This document shows, in pieces, positions 1-9,027 of a stretch of DNA of 64,000 bases. The notes beneath the pieces were generated by a model, which saw only the letters and a program-made list of their open reading frames with translations, did not search any database and was not told where the DNA came from. The stretch covers positions 124,001-188,000 of the forward strand of contig NZ_UGHK01000002.1 in NCBI RefSeq assembly GCF_900450705.1, written 5' to 3'. This stretch comes from Avibacterium paragallinarum (lineage in GTDB: Bacteria; Pseudomonadota; Gammaproteobacteria; Enterobacterales; Pasteurellaceae). The first letter of the stretch is position 1, and each line of letters begins with the position of its first letter. The position numbers and the translations under genes are program-made.

Positions 1-1030
1 AATCTAAAAATAGTTGTTGATTAAGATTTTTTCTTGATACTAATGTAAGTTGAGAAATACTTTTTTCTGCAATAAAAGATTCATTTCTCTTTATGTGCAT
101 TTTCTCAATATGGCAAATCGCGTTTTTGATCTCCATTGCAATAGCTTTTATAACTGGCACACATACACTATTACCAAATTGTTTATAAGCTTGAGCATCT
201 GAAACAGGAATAATAAAATTTTCAGGGAATCCTTGTAATCTAGAAGCTTCTTTAGGCGTAAGCTTTCGAGGATTTTTACCTACCTGCTCAATTAATATCT
301 CACTACCGTCTTTATAATACCGTGCTGAAATAGTATTGGTATATTCTGAATTATGATTAAACAAACCATAGCCAAAGCCTTTTCCATTCTTTTTATTTTC
401 TTCTTTTCTGCGTTGATGCCCAGCCCATAATCGATCCGATATTGTATATTTGCTATCTACTTCTTTTTCTAAAATATCCCCCACTTTAGTATCTCGATTT
501 AGTGGTTTTGGAAAACAGAAAGAAAGGCTATGATCTAAAAAGCCTACTAAATATACTCTTTCTCTATTTTGAGGGATACCAAAATCTCTGGCACGCAATA
601 CATCAACATAAACTTTATAACCAGCTAATTGTAAATGCTCCAATATTATCTTTAGCGTATTACCGTTATCATGACCTTTTAGCTGCTTAACATTTTCAAG
701 TAAAAATATTTGGGGTTTTTTTGCCAGTAAAATTCGTTCTATATCAAAAAATAATGTTCCTCTTGTATCAGAGAAACCTTTCTTCAATCCTGCTTGTGAA
801 AAAGGTTGACATGGAAACCCCGCCAATAATAAATCATGATCGGGTATTTCTAGCTCATTTATTTTCGTAATATCTCCAGCGACTGGTTCATTGCCAAAGT
901 TTGTTTGGTAGGTTTTTATAGCATATTTATCGATTTCTGAAGAAAACACACAACGTGCATCATTAAAAACTTGTTCTATCCCTAAACGAATTCCACCAAT
1001 TCCAGCAAAAAGATCAATAAATTTAAGCAT
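1..1030 (-). CDS. DNA (cytosine-5-)-methyltransferase of a type II R-M system, partial (3' end beyond window)
   Basis: Methylates cytosine in a DNA target to protect it from the partner nuclease encoded just upstream. Translation from the ATG at 1030-1028 stays open to the window edge. Visible C5-methylase motifs: DLFAGIGG (residues 6-13, AdoMet binding), PCQ with catalytic Cys74, ENV (112-114) and QNRER (154-158), then ARYYKDG and QAYKQFGNSV near the end. The ARYYKDG/IPVSDAQAY segments resemble the Dcm/M.EcoRII/M.SsoII group, so a CCNGG- or CCWGG-like target is inferred, not shown. The start lies one base after the endonuclease stop, so the two genes form one unit. The region is clearly more AT-rich than mukF next to it, which suggests acquisition by transfer. 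The C-terminus lies outside the window. Confidence 0.9.
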   Translation of the reverse strand, partial: MLKFIDLFAGIGGIRLGIEQVFNDARCVFSSEIDKYAIKTYQTNFGNEPVAGDITKINELEIPDHDLLLAGFPCQPFSQAGLKKGFSDTRGTLFFDIERILLAKKPQIFLLENVKQLKGHDNGNTLKIILEHLQLAGYKVYVDVLRARDFGIPQNRERVYLVGFLDHSLSFCFPKPLNRDTKVGDILEKEVDSKYTISDRLWAGHQRRKEENKKNGKGFGYGLFNHNSEYTNTISARYYKDGSEILIEQVGKNPRKLTPKEASRLQGFPENFIIPVSDAQAYKQFGNSVCVPVIKAIAMEIKNAICHIEKMHIKRNESFIAEKSISQLTLVSRKNLNQQLFLD

Positions 1031-1031
1031 C

Positions 1032-1931
1032 TTATTTACTCCAATAATGTTGAATTGTAGAAATTTCTTCAAAAAAATAAGTTTCAAAATCAATGATACT
1101 TCTCTTGTCTTTTAGATGAGATTGCTTTTTTACATAATCCAAAACAACTAATACAATATTATGAGTTCCCATTTGTATTGCTTTACTTTCCGAAATATCA
1201 TCATCTACAGTTAATAAATAAATGTTAGGAATATTAGAGCGACTAACCTCTTCAACAACTTCTTGCCAACGTTCTCGGAGTGTTGTTTTCATTGAGCCAA
1301 TAATTGTCTTGTCCCTACGCTCATTAAATGCTTCAACACTCGGTAAAATAGAATCAACAACTTTTCCTAATCCTAAAGACGAAAAACATTTTTTTCCTAC
1401 TTTAGTTTGAGAATCAAAAGAATAATTAAAATATTCATATAAATAGTAAATAATTCCTTCAAATGTCTTGCCTGCTCTTGAACGTCTTGATTGAGTATTG
1501 CTTAAGCAAAGCTGATAAATATAGGGGCTAATATGAGTTGCATAATCGCCAACTAAATTAACTAATCTTTTTCTTATTTCTTCAGAATCTTGAATATTTT
1601 CATTAATTAATTTATCTGTCAGTATTTTGATAACCTCTTTAGGAGTATCAAATTTTGAACTAATCTCTTTTAAAATAACACCATTAAAAATAGCTTCTTC
1701 TTTTAAATATTCATTATATGCAAATTCTCTCAGATATATAATAACTTGAGAAATTTTCTTATCTTGTAACCATTTTTCTACTTTTTTACTATGTTCTTTT
1801 GTTGCTTTTTTGGCATTGTCTTTAGGGCTGGAGATTAATTCATTCCTCTTAGTTTTAATAAAGTTAGAGAACTCCTTCTCTTCTTTTTCCGATAATTTAA
1901 TTAATATTTCTAGATCTTCTTGTTTTGCCAC
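1032..1931 (-). CDS. Type II restriction endonuclease, SsoII/EcoRII-C-like
   Basis: Probable restriction nuclease of the pair, 299 aa, starting at GTG (1931-1929) with an AAAGGA ribosome site upstream. The C-terminal half carries RAGKTFE (152-158), VVDSILPS (191-198, candidate metal ligand Asp193) and GSMKTTLRERW (212-222, candidate Lys215). Together they read as a PD-(D/E)xK active site in the arrangement known for the EcoRII C-terminal domain and the related SsoII/PspGI enzymes, whose lengths (about 270-305 aa) also fit. The N-terminal 140 residues are Lys/Glu-rich and helical, with no family I recognise. Pairing with a Dcm-like methylase supports the call. It starts 12 bases after the mukF stop codon. 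Specificity is inferred only. Confidence 0.78.
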   Translation of the reverse strand: MAKQEDLEILIKLSEKEEKEFSNFIKTKRNELISSPKDNAKKATKEHSKKVEKWLQDKKISQVIIYLREFAYNEYLKEEAIFNGVILKEISSKFDTPKEVIKILTDKLINENIQDSEEIRKRLVNLVGDYATHISPYIYQLCLSNTQSRRSRAGKTFEGIIYYLYEYFNYSFDSQTKVGKKCFSSLGLGKVVDSILPSVEAFNERRDKTIIGSMKTTLRERWQEVVEEVSRSNIPNIYLLTVDDDISESKAIQMGTHNIVLVVLDYVKKQSHLKDKRSIIDFETYFFEEISTIQHYWSK

Positions 1932-1943
1932 TATCTATTCCTT

Positions 1944-3269
1944 TCAATTATACTCATCAATTCGATGGGCTTGCACTTCTGCCCCTTGTTGGTTAATGGC
2001 TTCCCATTGCGGATAAACCCCGCTTAAGTCGCCACTTGCCATTCCCAATCGCACCGCTTGATCCACAATAATGCGAGCGACATCAAAATGGCGGGCGAGC
2101 GGATAGTTTTCCAGTTGCGTTCTAAGCACCTCACTGAGATTAATCGGGCGACGGTTTTCACGATAAGCGATCAGCAAGTTTTGCATATGCTCGACAATTT
2201 GTTCGTGCAAATCGGCTAAACTTTCGTATTGCAATTCCTCAGGCAATTCCCCAAGGGCATCTTCTTCACGCAAGACTAATTCTTCATCACGCAAATCCAC
2301 CAAACGTTCGGCTTGGGCTGTCCATAAATACCAAGGGCTATCAAAATAATGTTGAATAGATTGGCGTAAACGCTGAGAAAAGACGCGATTTTTGTCCATA
2401 TCAATGGCAGTACGGATAAATTTATGCACGTGGCGGTCATAGCCAATCCATAAGTCAATAGACTGTTGCCCCCAGCTGATAATGCGGTCTAATTTGGCTT
2501 GTAAATCCGTAATCAGTTGATCGATAAAGGATAAATTTTCTTGACCGATTAGCGAATCTTGAATGCGTAATAATTGGGCTTGGAGCTTATCACCTGCGGA
2601 ATTGAGCGTATCTTGCAACTCGCGTAAATTGTTCGAGGTTTCATCAAGTAAGCGTTCACAGCTTGAAATCGCCGCCTGCCAATCTTTGGTTAATAATTCA
2701 ACGATTTCTTCTTTAATGCTTTGCTGATTTTCGTCCATAATTCGCTGAGAAAGATCGATACTGTCAAAAATCTCCGCCACCGAAAATTTCAACGGAGCAA
2801 ACACATTACGCCGCCAATGATGTTCATCGCCACCTTGCTCGGCTGCCTCTGAAGCACTTTGGATTTCATCAGCCACAATGGCTAATTGCACAGAAAGGCG
2901 TAAGGCAGAAAATTCACGCTGGCGAATATAATAATCTGACACGCCAACCCCAAGCGGCGTTAAACGGTAAATCGCTAGCCCCTCAGTAAATTCACTGCTA
3001 AAACGGTTAAGAAAACGCTGTTTCACCAATTCATTAATGGCATTGTTGGCTTTGGTGGCGATATTGTCTGAAGATTGCTCAAAGGCTGAGGCGATATGAC
3101 GAAAAATATCCACTAAATCCGTTTCGAGCATTTCGCCATCTAAGCGTTCATTATTATAAATCGCAATGGCAAGCAAAAAGGCTAAACGCTCTGTAGGCAG
3201 GCTGAGAGAAAACTCCCGCTCCCTCGCCCAAGAAACCAATTCAGGGATTGTTTGTGATGTTTCAAGCAT
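1944..3269 (-). CDS. mukF: Chromosome partition protein MukF (kleisin of MukBEF)
   Basis: Kleisin subunit of the MukBEF condensin, which bridges MukB heads and binds MukE during chromosome organisation. The 441-aa product matches E. coli MukF over its whole length from memory: N-terminal winged-helix dimer region ([27 protein letters not shown]), a central block [19 protein letters not shown], and a C-terminal [18 protein letters not shown]. In gammaproteobacteria mukF is normally followed at once by mukE and mukB. Here the next genes on the strand are the restriction-modification pair, so mukE and mukB, if present, must lie further on, beyond the window. No stops or frameshifts are seen. Confidence 0.97.
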   Translation of the reverse strand: MLETSQTIPELVSWAREREFSLSLPTERLAFLLAIAIYNNERLDGEMLETDLVDIFRHIASAFEQSSDNIATKANNAINELVKQRFLNRFSSEFTEGLAIYRLTPLGVGVSDYYIRQREFSALRLSVQLAIVADEIQSASEAAEQGGDEHHWRRNVFAPLKFSVAEIFDSIDLSQRIMDENQQSIKEEIVELLTKDWQAAISSCERLLDETSNNLRELQDTLNSAGDKLQAQLLRIQDSLIGQENLSFIDQLITDLQAKLDRIISWGQQSIDLWIGYDRHVHKFIRTAIDMDKNRVFSQRLRQSIQHYFDSPWYLWTAQAERLVDLRDEELVLREEDALGELPEELQYESLADLHEQIVEHMQNLLIAYRENRRPINLSEVLRTQLENYPLARHFDVARIIVDQAVRLGMASGDLSGVYPQWEAINQQGAEVQAHRIDEYN

Positions 3270-3513
3270 TGTGTTTTCTCACAAGCAAATAAAAATTAGA
3301 CAAAAATTGGCTTGATTATACAGGATTTTTTCCCGATCTTGTAGATCGTTTTTTTGCCCCATTTTTTATGCTGTGGAAAATCAAAGTGCGGTCTAAATTT
3401 ACTACGTTTTTTACGCTTCCCCTTAAAACCCGCATAATGCCTATTGGAAAAAATGCGATTACCCCTTACTATACGCAAGTTTTTTAACTTGACCTAACCG
3501 AATAATAAATCCA
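3270..3513. promoter_or_regulatory. Divergent intergenic region mukF / ttcA
   Basis: This 244-base gap separates two divergent genes and must hold both promoters. It contains one uptake signal (AAAGTGCGGT near 3382-3391). A 60-codon minus-strand frame across it (3296-3478) is rich in Lys and Arg and shows no ribosome site, so it was not called a gene. No operator was recognised. Confidence 0.4.
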
Positions 3514-4464
3514 ATGAGCGAAAATCTAACTTCTCAAAACGAAAAAAATAAGAAACAAATCTATAATTTCAATAAGTTACAAAAACGCCTACGCCGTAAT
3601 GTGGGCGCGGCCATTGCCGATTTTAATATGATTGAAAATGGCGATAAGGTAATGGTGTGTTTGTCTGGAGGGAAAGACAGCTATACCCTATTGGATATTT
3701 TGCTCAATTTACGCCTCAACGCGCCGATTCATTTTGACATTGTGGCCGTAAATCTAGATCAAAAACAACCAGGCTTTCCCGAACAGGTTTTACCTGAATA
3801 TTTAGCCAGTATCGGCGTGGATTATAAAATCGTCGAGGAAAATACCTATGGGATTGTAAAAGAAAAAATCCCAGAGGGAAAAACCACCTGCTCCCTTTGC
3901 TCACGCCTCAGACGAGGGATTTTATACCGCACGGCGACCGAGCTAGGTGCAACTAAAATCGCACTCGGGCATCACCGTGATGATATGTTAGAAACCTTGT
4001 TTTTGAATATGTTCTATGGCGGCAAACTCAAATCAATGCCCCCAAAATTAATCAGCGATGATGGCAATCAAATTGTGATCCGCCCTTTGGCATATTGCAA
4101 AGAAAAAGACATTGAAAAATATGCCGTTGCGAAACAATTCCCGATTATTCCTTGTAATCTCTGTGGCTCACAGCCCAATTTACAACGCCAAGTGGTGAAA
4201 GAAATGTTGCAAAAATGGGATCGCCAATACCCAGGACGTATCGAAACAATGTTCAGTGCAATGCAAAATATTGTCCCGTCCCATTTATGCGATAAAAATT
4301 TGTTTAATTTCAAAGATATCCAACGCGGACAAAACTTAGATGGCGTGGAGGGGGATATTGCTTTTGATAAACAAGATCTGCCTGCTACCCCATTATTCCA
4401 AGATGAAGATGAACAAACAGATTTCAGCCAAAATGAGCAAATAACCTTTAAAGTGGTTGATTAG
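3514..4464 (+). CDS. ttcA: tRNA 2-thiocytidine(32) synthetase TtcA
   Basis: Cytoplasmic Fe-S enzyme that thiolates cytidine 32 of certain tRNAs, using ATP. The 316-aa product has the PP-loop SGGKDS at residues 51-56, the cysteine pair CSLC (126-129) and a CNLC pair near 214-217, which supply the iron-sulfur ligands in this family. Length is close to the E. coli enzyme (311 aa); the first 20 residues are Asn/Lys-rich and probably disordered. It diverges from mukF and ends ahead of a shared bidirectional terminator. Confidence 0.96.
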   Translation: MSENLTSQNEKNKKQIYNFNKLQKRLRRNVGAAIADFNMIENGDKVMVCLSGGKDSYTLLDILLNLRLNAPIHFDIVAVNLDQKQPGFPEQVLPEYLASIGVDYKIVEENTYGIVKEKIPEGKTTCSLCSRLRRGILYRTATELGATKIALGHHRDDMLETLFLNMFYGGKLKSMPPKLISDDGNQIVIRPLAYCKEKDIEKYAVAKQFPIIPCNLCGSQPNLQRQVVKEMLQKWDRQYPGRIETMFSAMQNIVPSHLCDKNLFNFKDIQRGQNLDGVEGDIAFDKQDLPATPLFQDEDEQTDFSQNEQITFKVVD

Positions 4465-4525
4465 TTGATTAATGATAGCCTCTACAGGTTAATTTTTACT
4501 ACCGTAATGTAATCCCTAAAAAAAA

Positions 4526-4549
4526 AAGAGCACGGAATGCCGTGCTCTT
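4526..4549. terminator. Bidirectional rho-independent terminator between ttcA and the autotransporter gene
   Basis: A perfect 10-bp stem (AAGAGCACGG / CCGTGCTCTT) closes a 4-base loop. An A-run at 4518-4527 gives a long U-tract for the minus-strand autotransporter transcript; on the plus strand the stem is followed by CTCTTTTT. The two convergent genes share it. Confidence 0.9.
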
Positions 4550-4563
4550 ACTCTTTTTAACAT

Positions 4564-7500
4564 CTAGAAAAGATAACCTACATCAAAATGTACGTTTCGT
4601 TGATCGGCATTGCCAACATTAGCACTAGCGGCAATTTTCCAATTGGCATATTGATACCCTACACCTAAGCCAATTTGGCGTTGTAACTGAGGATAAATCC
4701 GTTCTTGTTGCGCGATATGCACTGGAATTCCTACATATTCTGCCTCACCCGTGGTTTTGCTTGATAAGTTCTTTTGCACCATAAACTGCGCAAAGGCATT
4801 CAAGCCACCCCATTGGTAACTTAATGTAGAGATTCCCCCTAAGCTGGTTAGGGTTGTTTTCAATGAACGGATTTTGCTGACATCTGACAAGGCTAAATTC
4901 GTCAATTTTTGCTGCCCATAGCCAAAGCTTATCATATTTTCCCATTGCCATTGGGAGCTAATTGGATAACGCAATGCAAGAGCAAGACTTGCGCCGTAAC
5001 TTGTCAAATGACCATCATTTATCTGACTGATGCCATTAAACTGTGTTTGATATTTCACCTTTCCTTTGCCATAGCTAGCCGAACCAATCAATGACAAGAA
5101 TGGGGAAAAATCATAGCCATAAGCTAACTGTCCTTGCACCGAGCGTTCTTTAACTGTTTTATGAACGGCTTGGTAATTTTCCTCATAACGCTGATTATTG
5201 CGACTTAAACGCACCATTAATCGATGCTTATCCTCCACTTTTAATCCATTCAGTGAAAGCATATCCGCCTTGAAGTCAGCATTTATATAAGTTAAATCAG
5301 GGTGATTACTCGTTTTATCCACACTCACCCAAAGGGTGCTATGGCGACGATTAAGCCCGTCATTTACCCAACGTAAACTCGCATTTTGCTGTTCATTTAA
5401 GCTTGCCTGTTGCTGGTGTACTACTGTCTGGAAACCTTGAGCAAAAACATATTCTGCAAAATGGTTAGCATCTTTATTTAATAATTCTGCATACCACTTT
5501 TGCTGTTCGGCAGTAAGCATAGCTTGAGCATTTAACTTATCAAATTGTGCAGATAAATTATCCATTACTTCTGCATCATTCAGCCAACCAAAATATTGTT
5601 TTTGCTCTCCTTGTTCTGCTATACCAGAAGAAACCACGGTCATTTCAGCCTGGTCTTTGGAATGATTCTCTACCATTTTAATGGACGTATCATCAATATC
5701 ATCTGATAAAGATGCGTCTTGCTCAGTTTTATTATTTTTCACGGTTTCACTTTCTGATTCAGCAGGCAGTGATGTCGCTTCTTCTGGCTCATTCTCTTCC
5801 ACGCTTTTCGCTGGTGCATCAGCCGATGGCGTAATTTCCTTATTCTTAACCATTTCAATGAATTGCGTTTGATCAGAGATAATCTCATTTTTCTCATCAG
5901 GCACAATCGTTGTAGATTCAATTTGTTTATCATCAACCATTACGATAGGTGGTGAAGTGTTAGTTTCAGGGGCAGAAACTGGATTATTGCTCTCTTCTGC
6001 TGGCTGCGCTTGATTTTGCTCTGCCGTTTCAACAAGAGGTTCTTTCTCTGCCACCTCGGTAATAGTTGGTTCTTCACTTGGTTGAGGATTAGGCGATGCT
6101 TGTTCTTCGAAGGCTTCGCGTACAGAACGTCGTGCTAAACCTACATAGATTTGTTTTTTGTCTTGATCAAAGGCAATAGTATCTGCCACAGCCAATAGCG
6201 CTGAGTCAATAGAAAGCTGAATGCCGCGATCAACAAAATTGCCTGCCTCTAGCAGCACTTCACGGTGGCCTGTTTTGGGAATATAGCCTGTGGCGATATT
6301 GCGCACATTTAACTTCCCACCTAAGGTTGCCGTGCCAGTAACCTCAATTTTAGCGCCAATATTTTTATTAATCACGCCTGAATCTTGGTTTGTTAAATCG
6401 CCGTTAATTTTCCAGTTCGTACGATTAAGAGACTCTAGGGTTCCCGCATTATCCACCGAACCAGAGGTAATAGGAAGTGACTGCATTGAGCTCCGATCAA
6501 GTTTAAAACGTGTACCTGAAGCCAGCGTGCCATCTTTTTCCACCGTAAAACTGGCTGTATTATCGCCATTTAACGTGACTTTACCCTGTTTAATCACCCC
6601 TATGCCAGCGAAAGTGTTATCGCCATTGAGTACCAACTCCTTTTCACCGCGTTTAATAAATCCACCGTCTCCAGCAATATTATTATCAAAATAATAGCGT
6701 TGAGCGACACCAGTTACATTAAGATCATTATTCTTATCTGCATCAAAACGTCCATAGCCTAACAACGCACGATTTTTATCAAGTTCACCTACGCCCCAAA
6801 TGGCATCAATCCCAGTATCTCCGCGATCAATCGCTGTGGTGAAAAGGGTATTTTTAATATCTTTGGCACTAAACCAATCATATTTTTGCTTCAACGCAAG
6901 GGCAACACCACTGGTATAGGCCGTTGCACTGGAACTGCCTCCTGGGGTACTATAAGTTGCGCTATTGGTATCTGGATCAATATAGCGAATTCTTGTGCTC
7001 ACTGTCGCAGTTAAACAAAAGGACTTTGCTTTACCACAAGGTTGGAAAACTTTTATTCCATCATTTTTAACTCCAGTTACCGCAATAAAACCTTCTTTGA
7101 TCGCATTTTGATCCGCATAAGGCACTAAGGTTTCAATCGTAGCAGAAGGATTTTTGCTGAAATAGTCGTCTAACGTACTATTTCCTGTTGCCATCACTTG
7201 TAGCGAACCTTGAGCGTAAATTTTTTGGATAGCTTCCCAATAAGCTTGTTTAGAATCACTGAAAATACCATTATCTGTCCAAGCATTCGAAACAACCGTC
7301 GCATACTGCTGTGTTTGCTGGTATAAACGTTCATTAGCTTGATAAGTGCCATTTAACAAAGGTTTCCAGTAGCTGTCTCCCCCTTTTAGGCCTTGTACCA
7401 CATATAATTGCCCACTGCCAGCAGTATTAAGCAATACGCGCCCCATTTTAGTTCCGTGGAATACATAATCAAATTTATCAGGGCTCAATGTGGTAACAAC

Positions 7501-7809
7501 TTCAAATTGATTTTTCCCGTAAGGTATGGTTTTGATGCCTTCAGAATAAAGCTCACTTGCACCAAAAGATCGACTATCCACTCCAGTATCCACTAATAAC
7601 GCAACAGCATTAGCAATATTTTTATTATTGTTATGATAACGATCGGAATCTTGCCAAAAACCGAACTGTTCAGTGGATTCAGATAAATCTTTTAATTTTT
7701 CAACCGCACTTTGGCGATTAAAGGTATCAGCTGCGAACAGGTAATGACTGTTCAATGCCACCGCCAACGCTAAGGTGATAGGGGTAAGATGTAAAGAATG
7801 TGTTTTCAT
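4564..7809 (-). CDS. Subtilisin-like (S8) serine protease autotransporter
   Basis: Type Va secreted protease, 1081 aa. Residues 1-26 form a signal peptide (cut likely after YLFAA). The passenger carries a subtilase triad: Asp74 in LLVDTGVD, His118 in FHGTKMG, and Ser293 in GGSSSATA, with oxyanion Asn210 in MATGN. These motifs are degenerate relative to GHGTHVA and GTSMAAP but sit in the right order and spacing. After about residue 370 come LVLNGDNTF-type beta-helix repeats, then a Pro/Glu-rich, low-complexity linker (about 570-720). A C-terminal beta-barrel domain of about 270 residues ends in the expected aromatic Phe (GYLF). It resembles Ssa1/AasP-type Pasteurellaceae autotransporters. No clear ribosome site precedes the ATG (CAATCCTTATG), so the start or expression may be unusual; the signal peptide supports this start. 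Confidence 0.9.
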   Translation of the reverse strand: MKTHSLHLTPITLALAVALNSHYLFAADTFNRQSAVEKLKDLSESTEQFGFWQDSDRYHNNNKNIANAVALLVDTGVDSRSFGASELYSEGIKTIPYGKNQFEVVTTLSPDKFDYVFHGTKMGRVLLNTAGSGQLYVVQGLKGGDSYWKPLLNGTYQANERLYQQTQQYATVVSNAWTDNGIFSDSKQAYWEAIQKIYAQGSLQVMATGNSTLDDYFSKNPSATIETLVPYADQNAIKEGFIAVTGVKNDGIKVFQPCGKAKSFCLTATVSTRIRYIDPDTNSATYSTPGGSSSATAYTSGVALALKQKYDWFSAKDIKNTLFTTAIDRGDTGIDAIWGVGELDKNRALLGYGRFDADKNNDLNVTGVAQRYYFDNNIAGDGGFIKRGEKELVLNGDNTFAGIGVIKQGKVTLNGDNTASFTVEKDGTLASGTRFKLDRSSMQSLPITSGSVDNAGTLESLNRTNWKINGDLTNQDSGVINKNIGAKIEVTGTATLGGKLNVRNIATGYIPKTGHREVLLEAGNFVDRGIQLSIDSALLAVADTIAFDQDKKQIYVGLARRSVREAFEEQASPNPQPSEEPTITEVAEKEPLVETAEQNQAQPAEESNNPVSAPETNTSPPIVMVDDKQIESTTIVPDEKNEIISDQTQFIEMVKNKEITPSADAPAKSVEENEPEEATSLPAESESETVKNNKTEQDASLSDDIDDTSIKMVENHSKDQAEMTVVSSGIAEQGEQKQYFGWLNDAEVMDNLSAQFDKLNAQAMLTAEQQKWYAELLNKDANHFAEYVFAQGFQTVVHQQQASLNEQQNASLRWVNDGLNRRHSTLWVSVDKTSNHPDLTYINADFKADMLSLNGLKVEDKHRLMVRLSRNNQRYEENYQAVHKTVKERSVQGQLAYGYDFSPFLSLIGSASYGKGKVKYQTQFNGISQINDGHLTSYGASLALALRYPISSQWQWENMISFGYGQQKLTNLALSDVSKIRSLKTTLTSLGGISTLSYQWGGLNAFAQFMVQKNLSSKTTGEAEYVGIPVHIAQQERIYPQLQRQIGLGVGYQYANWKIAASANVGNADQRNVHFDVGYLF

Positions 7810-8086
7810 AAGGATTGTAATAGTAAAAATTAAGTGTCATTTATAAAAATAATAAGGTAACCACTGAATAAATTGACAACAAGATCAATTAAAGTCAGCT
7901 TGGGCTTTATTATATACGACTGTAGGTGATAGCGTAAATCAGATTTATCATTTTCTCAATAAAATAGACTTTAGTTTATTTAACAATGCGCAAGATCAAT
8001 GTTCCCTACCACAGGAAAAATAAACCTGAACAAACCATCGTCAATTTCCCTATTAAGCCAAATTACTATAGAAAGTTATCTATAGA
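7810..8086. other. AT-rich upstream region of the autotransporter gene
   Basis: About 280 bases with no gene. It must contain the autotransporter promoter on the minus strand. TTGTCA (7879-7874) and TATTAT (7854-7849) are candidate elements, but their spacing of 19 is long, so this is weak. A short plus-strand frame from 7986 has no support. Confidence 0.35.
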
Positions 8087-8129
8087 AAAAGAGCGGTATA
8101 AAAAATGTAAGTTTTTCTACCGCTCTTTT
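8087..8129. terminator. Terminator after the NlpC/P60 lipoprotein gene
   Basis: A 12-bp perfect stem (AAAAGAGCGGTA / TACCGCTCTTTT) with extra A/T pairing inside the loop lies 20 bases past the lipoprotein stop codon. T-runs follow on both strands. The stem resembles the uptake signal but has AGAGCGGT in place of AGTGCGGT. Confidence 0.8.
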
Positions 8130-8149
8130 ATTTTTGTACTTTTCAATAT

Positions 8150-8650
8150 TTACATTCGACGAGCCTGCCAATAAGTACGTTTCCAGTAAGGGCTGTTTAA
8201 TGAAGAATAAATAACTCCCCCTTTTGTGGAGGCGTGAAGGAACTGATCATTTTGTACATAAATACCAACGTGATAACCATTTGGTCCACGCCCCGTTTTA
8301 AAAAACACCAAATCTCCTGTTTGGATTTCTTCTTTTGCTATTCTTGTGCCATATTTGACCTGCTCCTTTGTGGTGCGAGGCAGCTGAATATTGAAACGCT
8401 CAAGAAATGTTTTCTGTACAAAGCCAGAACAATCAATGCCACGGCGGCTTTGCCCGCCTAATCGATACGGCGTGCCAGCCCATTCGCGTTGATGCTCTGT
8501 CAATAACGTAATCGCCATAATTTGATCGGCAAGGCTTCCTTGATATGAAATACTTCGCCCTGTGCTATGATGATGAGATGACGAAGTGCTTGAGCAAGCT
8601 GCCAACATCGTCATTCCTAAAATGACAAAAAGACTATTCGCTAAACGCAT
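8150..8650 (-). CDS. NlpC/P60-family lipoprotein (probable murein endopeptidase)
   Basis: Likely outer-membrane lipoprotein that cleaves peptidoglycan cross-links, like E. coli MepS (Spr) and NlpC. The 166-aa product has a lipobox LAAC with lipidated Cys19, a Ser/His-rich linker, and an NlpC/P60 domain with catalytic Cys74 (DCSGF), His127 (YHVGIY) and His139 (FLHAS). An AGG ribosome site precedes the ATG. It follows ihfA but is separated from it by a terminator, so it probably has its own promoter. Family and catalytic residues are clear; which E. coli paralogue it equals is not. Confidence 0.92.
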   Translation of the reverse strand: MRLANSLFVILGMTMLAACSSTSSSHHHSTGRSISYQGSLADQIMAITLLTEHQREWAGTPYRLGGQSRRGIDCSGFVQKTFLERFNIQLPRTTKEQVKYGTRIAKEEIQTGDLVFFKTGRGPNGYHVGIYVQNDQFLHASTKGGVIYSSLNSPYWKRTYWQARRM

Positions 8651-8686
8651 TTTTTACCTATATTTTAACGAGAAGAAAGGGTAAAA

Positions 8687-8714
8687 AAACTATCTGCAAT
8701 AACGCAGATAGTTT
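8687..8714 (-). terminator. Terminator of the pheS-pheT-ihfA operon
   Basis: An 11-bp perfect stem (AAACTATCTGC / GCAGATAGTTT) with a 6-base loop lies 12 bases after the ihfA stop. On the minus strand it is followed by a run of U. Confidence 0.88.
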
Positions 8715-8726
8715 GCCAGAAAATCA

Positions 8727-9023
8727 TTACCCTTTTGGTCTTGATTTTTCTACACGAGAACGCAATTTCTGACCGGGTTTGAACACCACAACACGGCGTG
8801 CAGAAACGGGAACACTTTCCCCTGTTTTGGGGTTGCGTCCAGGGCGAGAAGCCTTATCACGCAATTCAAAATTACCAAATCCTGATAATTTTACCTCCTG
8901 CCCGTTTTCTAGTGCGACACGAATTTCTTCAAAAAAACTTTCCACCAAGGCTTTGGCATCACGTTTATTTAAATTGTGCTTTTCAATTAAGCTGTTGGCT
9001 AATTCAACTTTGGTCAATGTCAT
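8727..9023 (-). CDS. ihfA: Integration host factor subunit alpha
   Basis: Small DNA-bending protein that pairs with IHF-beta and acts in recombination, transcription and replication. The 98-aa product starts [10 protein letters not shown] and carries the beta-arm GRNPKTGE with its intercalating proline. It starts 4 bases after the pheT stop codon, the same order as in E. coli (pheS-pheT-ihfA), so it is almost surely co-transcribed. Confidence 0.98.
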   Translation of the reverse strand: MTLTKVELANSLIEKHNLNKRDAKALVESFFEEIRVALENGQEVKLSGFGNFELRDKASRPGRNPKTGESVPVSARRVVVFKPGQKLRSRVEKSRPKG

Positions 9024-9027
9024 AATA

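Noticed and set aside
3296-3478. 60-codon minus-strand frame between mukF and ttcA
   Set aside because: No ribosome site, biased to Lys/Arg from AT-rich DNA, lies in the divergent promoter region, and matches nothing I recognise.
6290-6694. 134-codon plus-strand frame inside the autotransporter gene
   Set aside because: Antisense shadow of a well-supported coding region with repeat structure.
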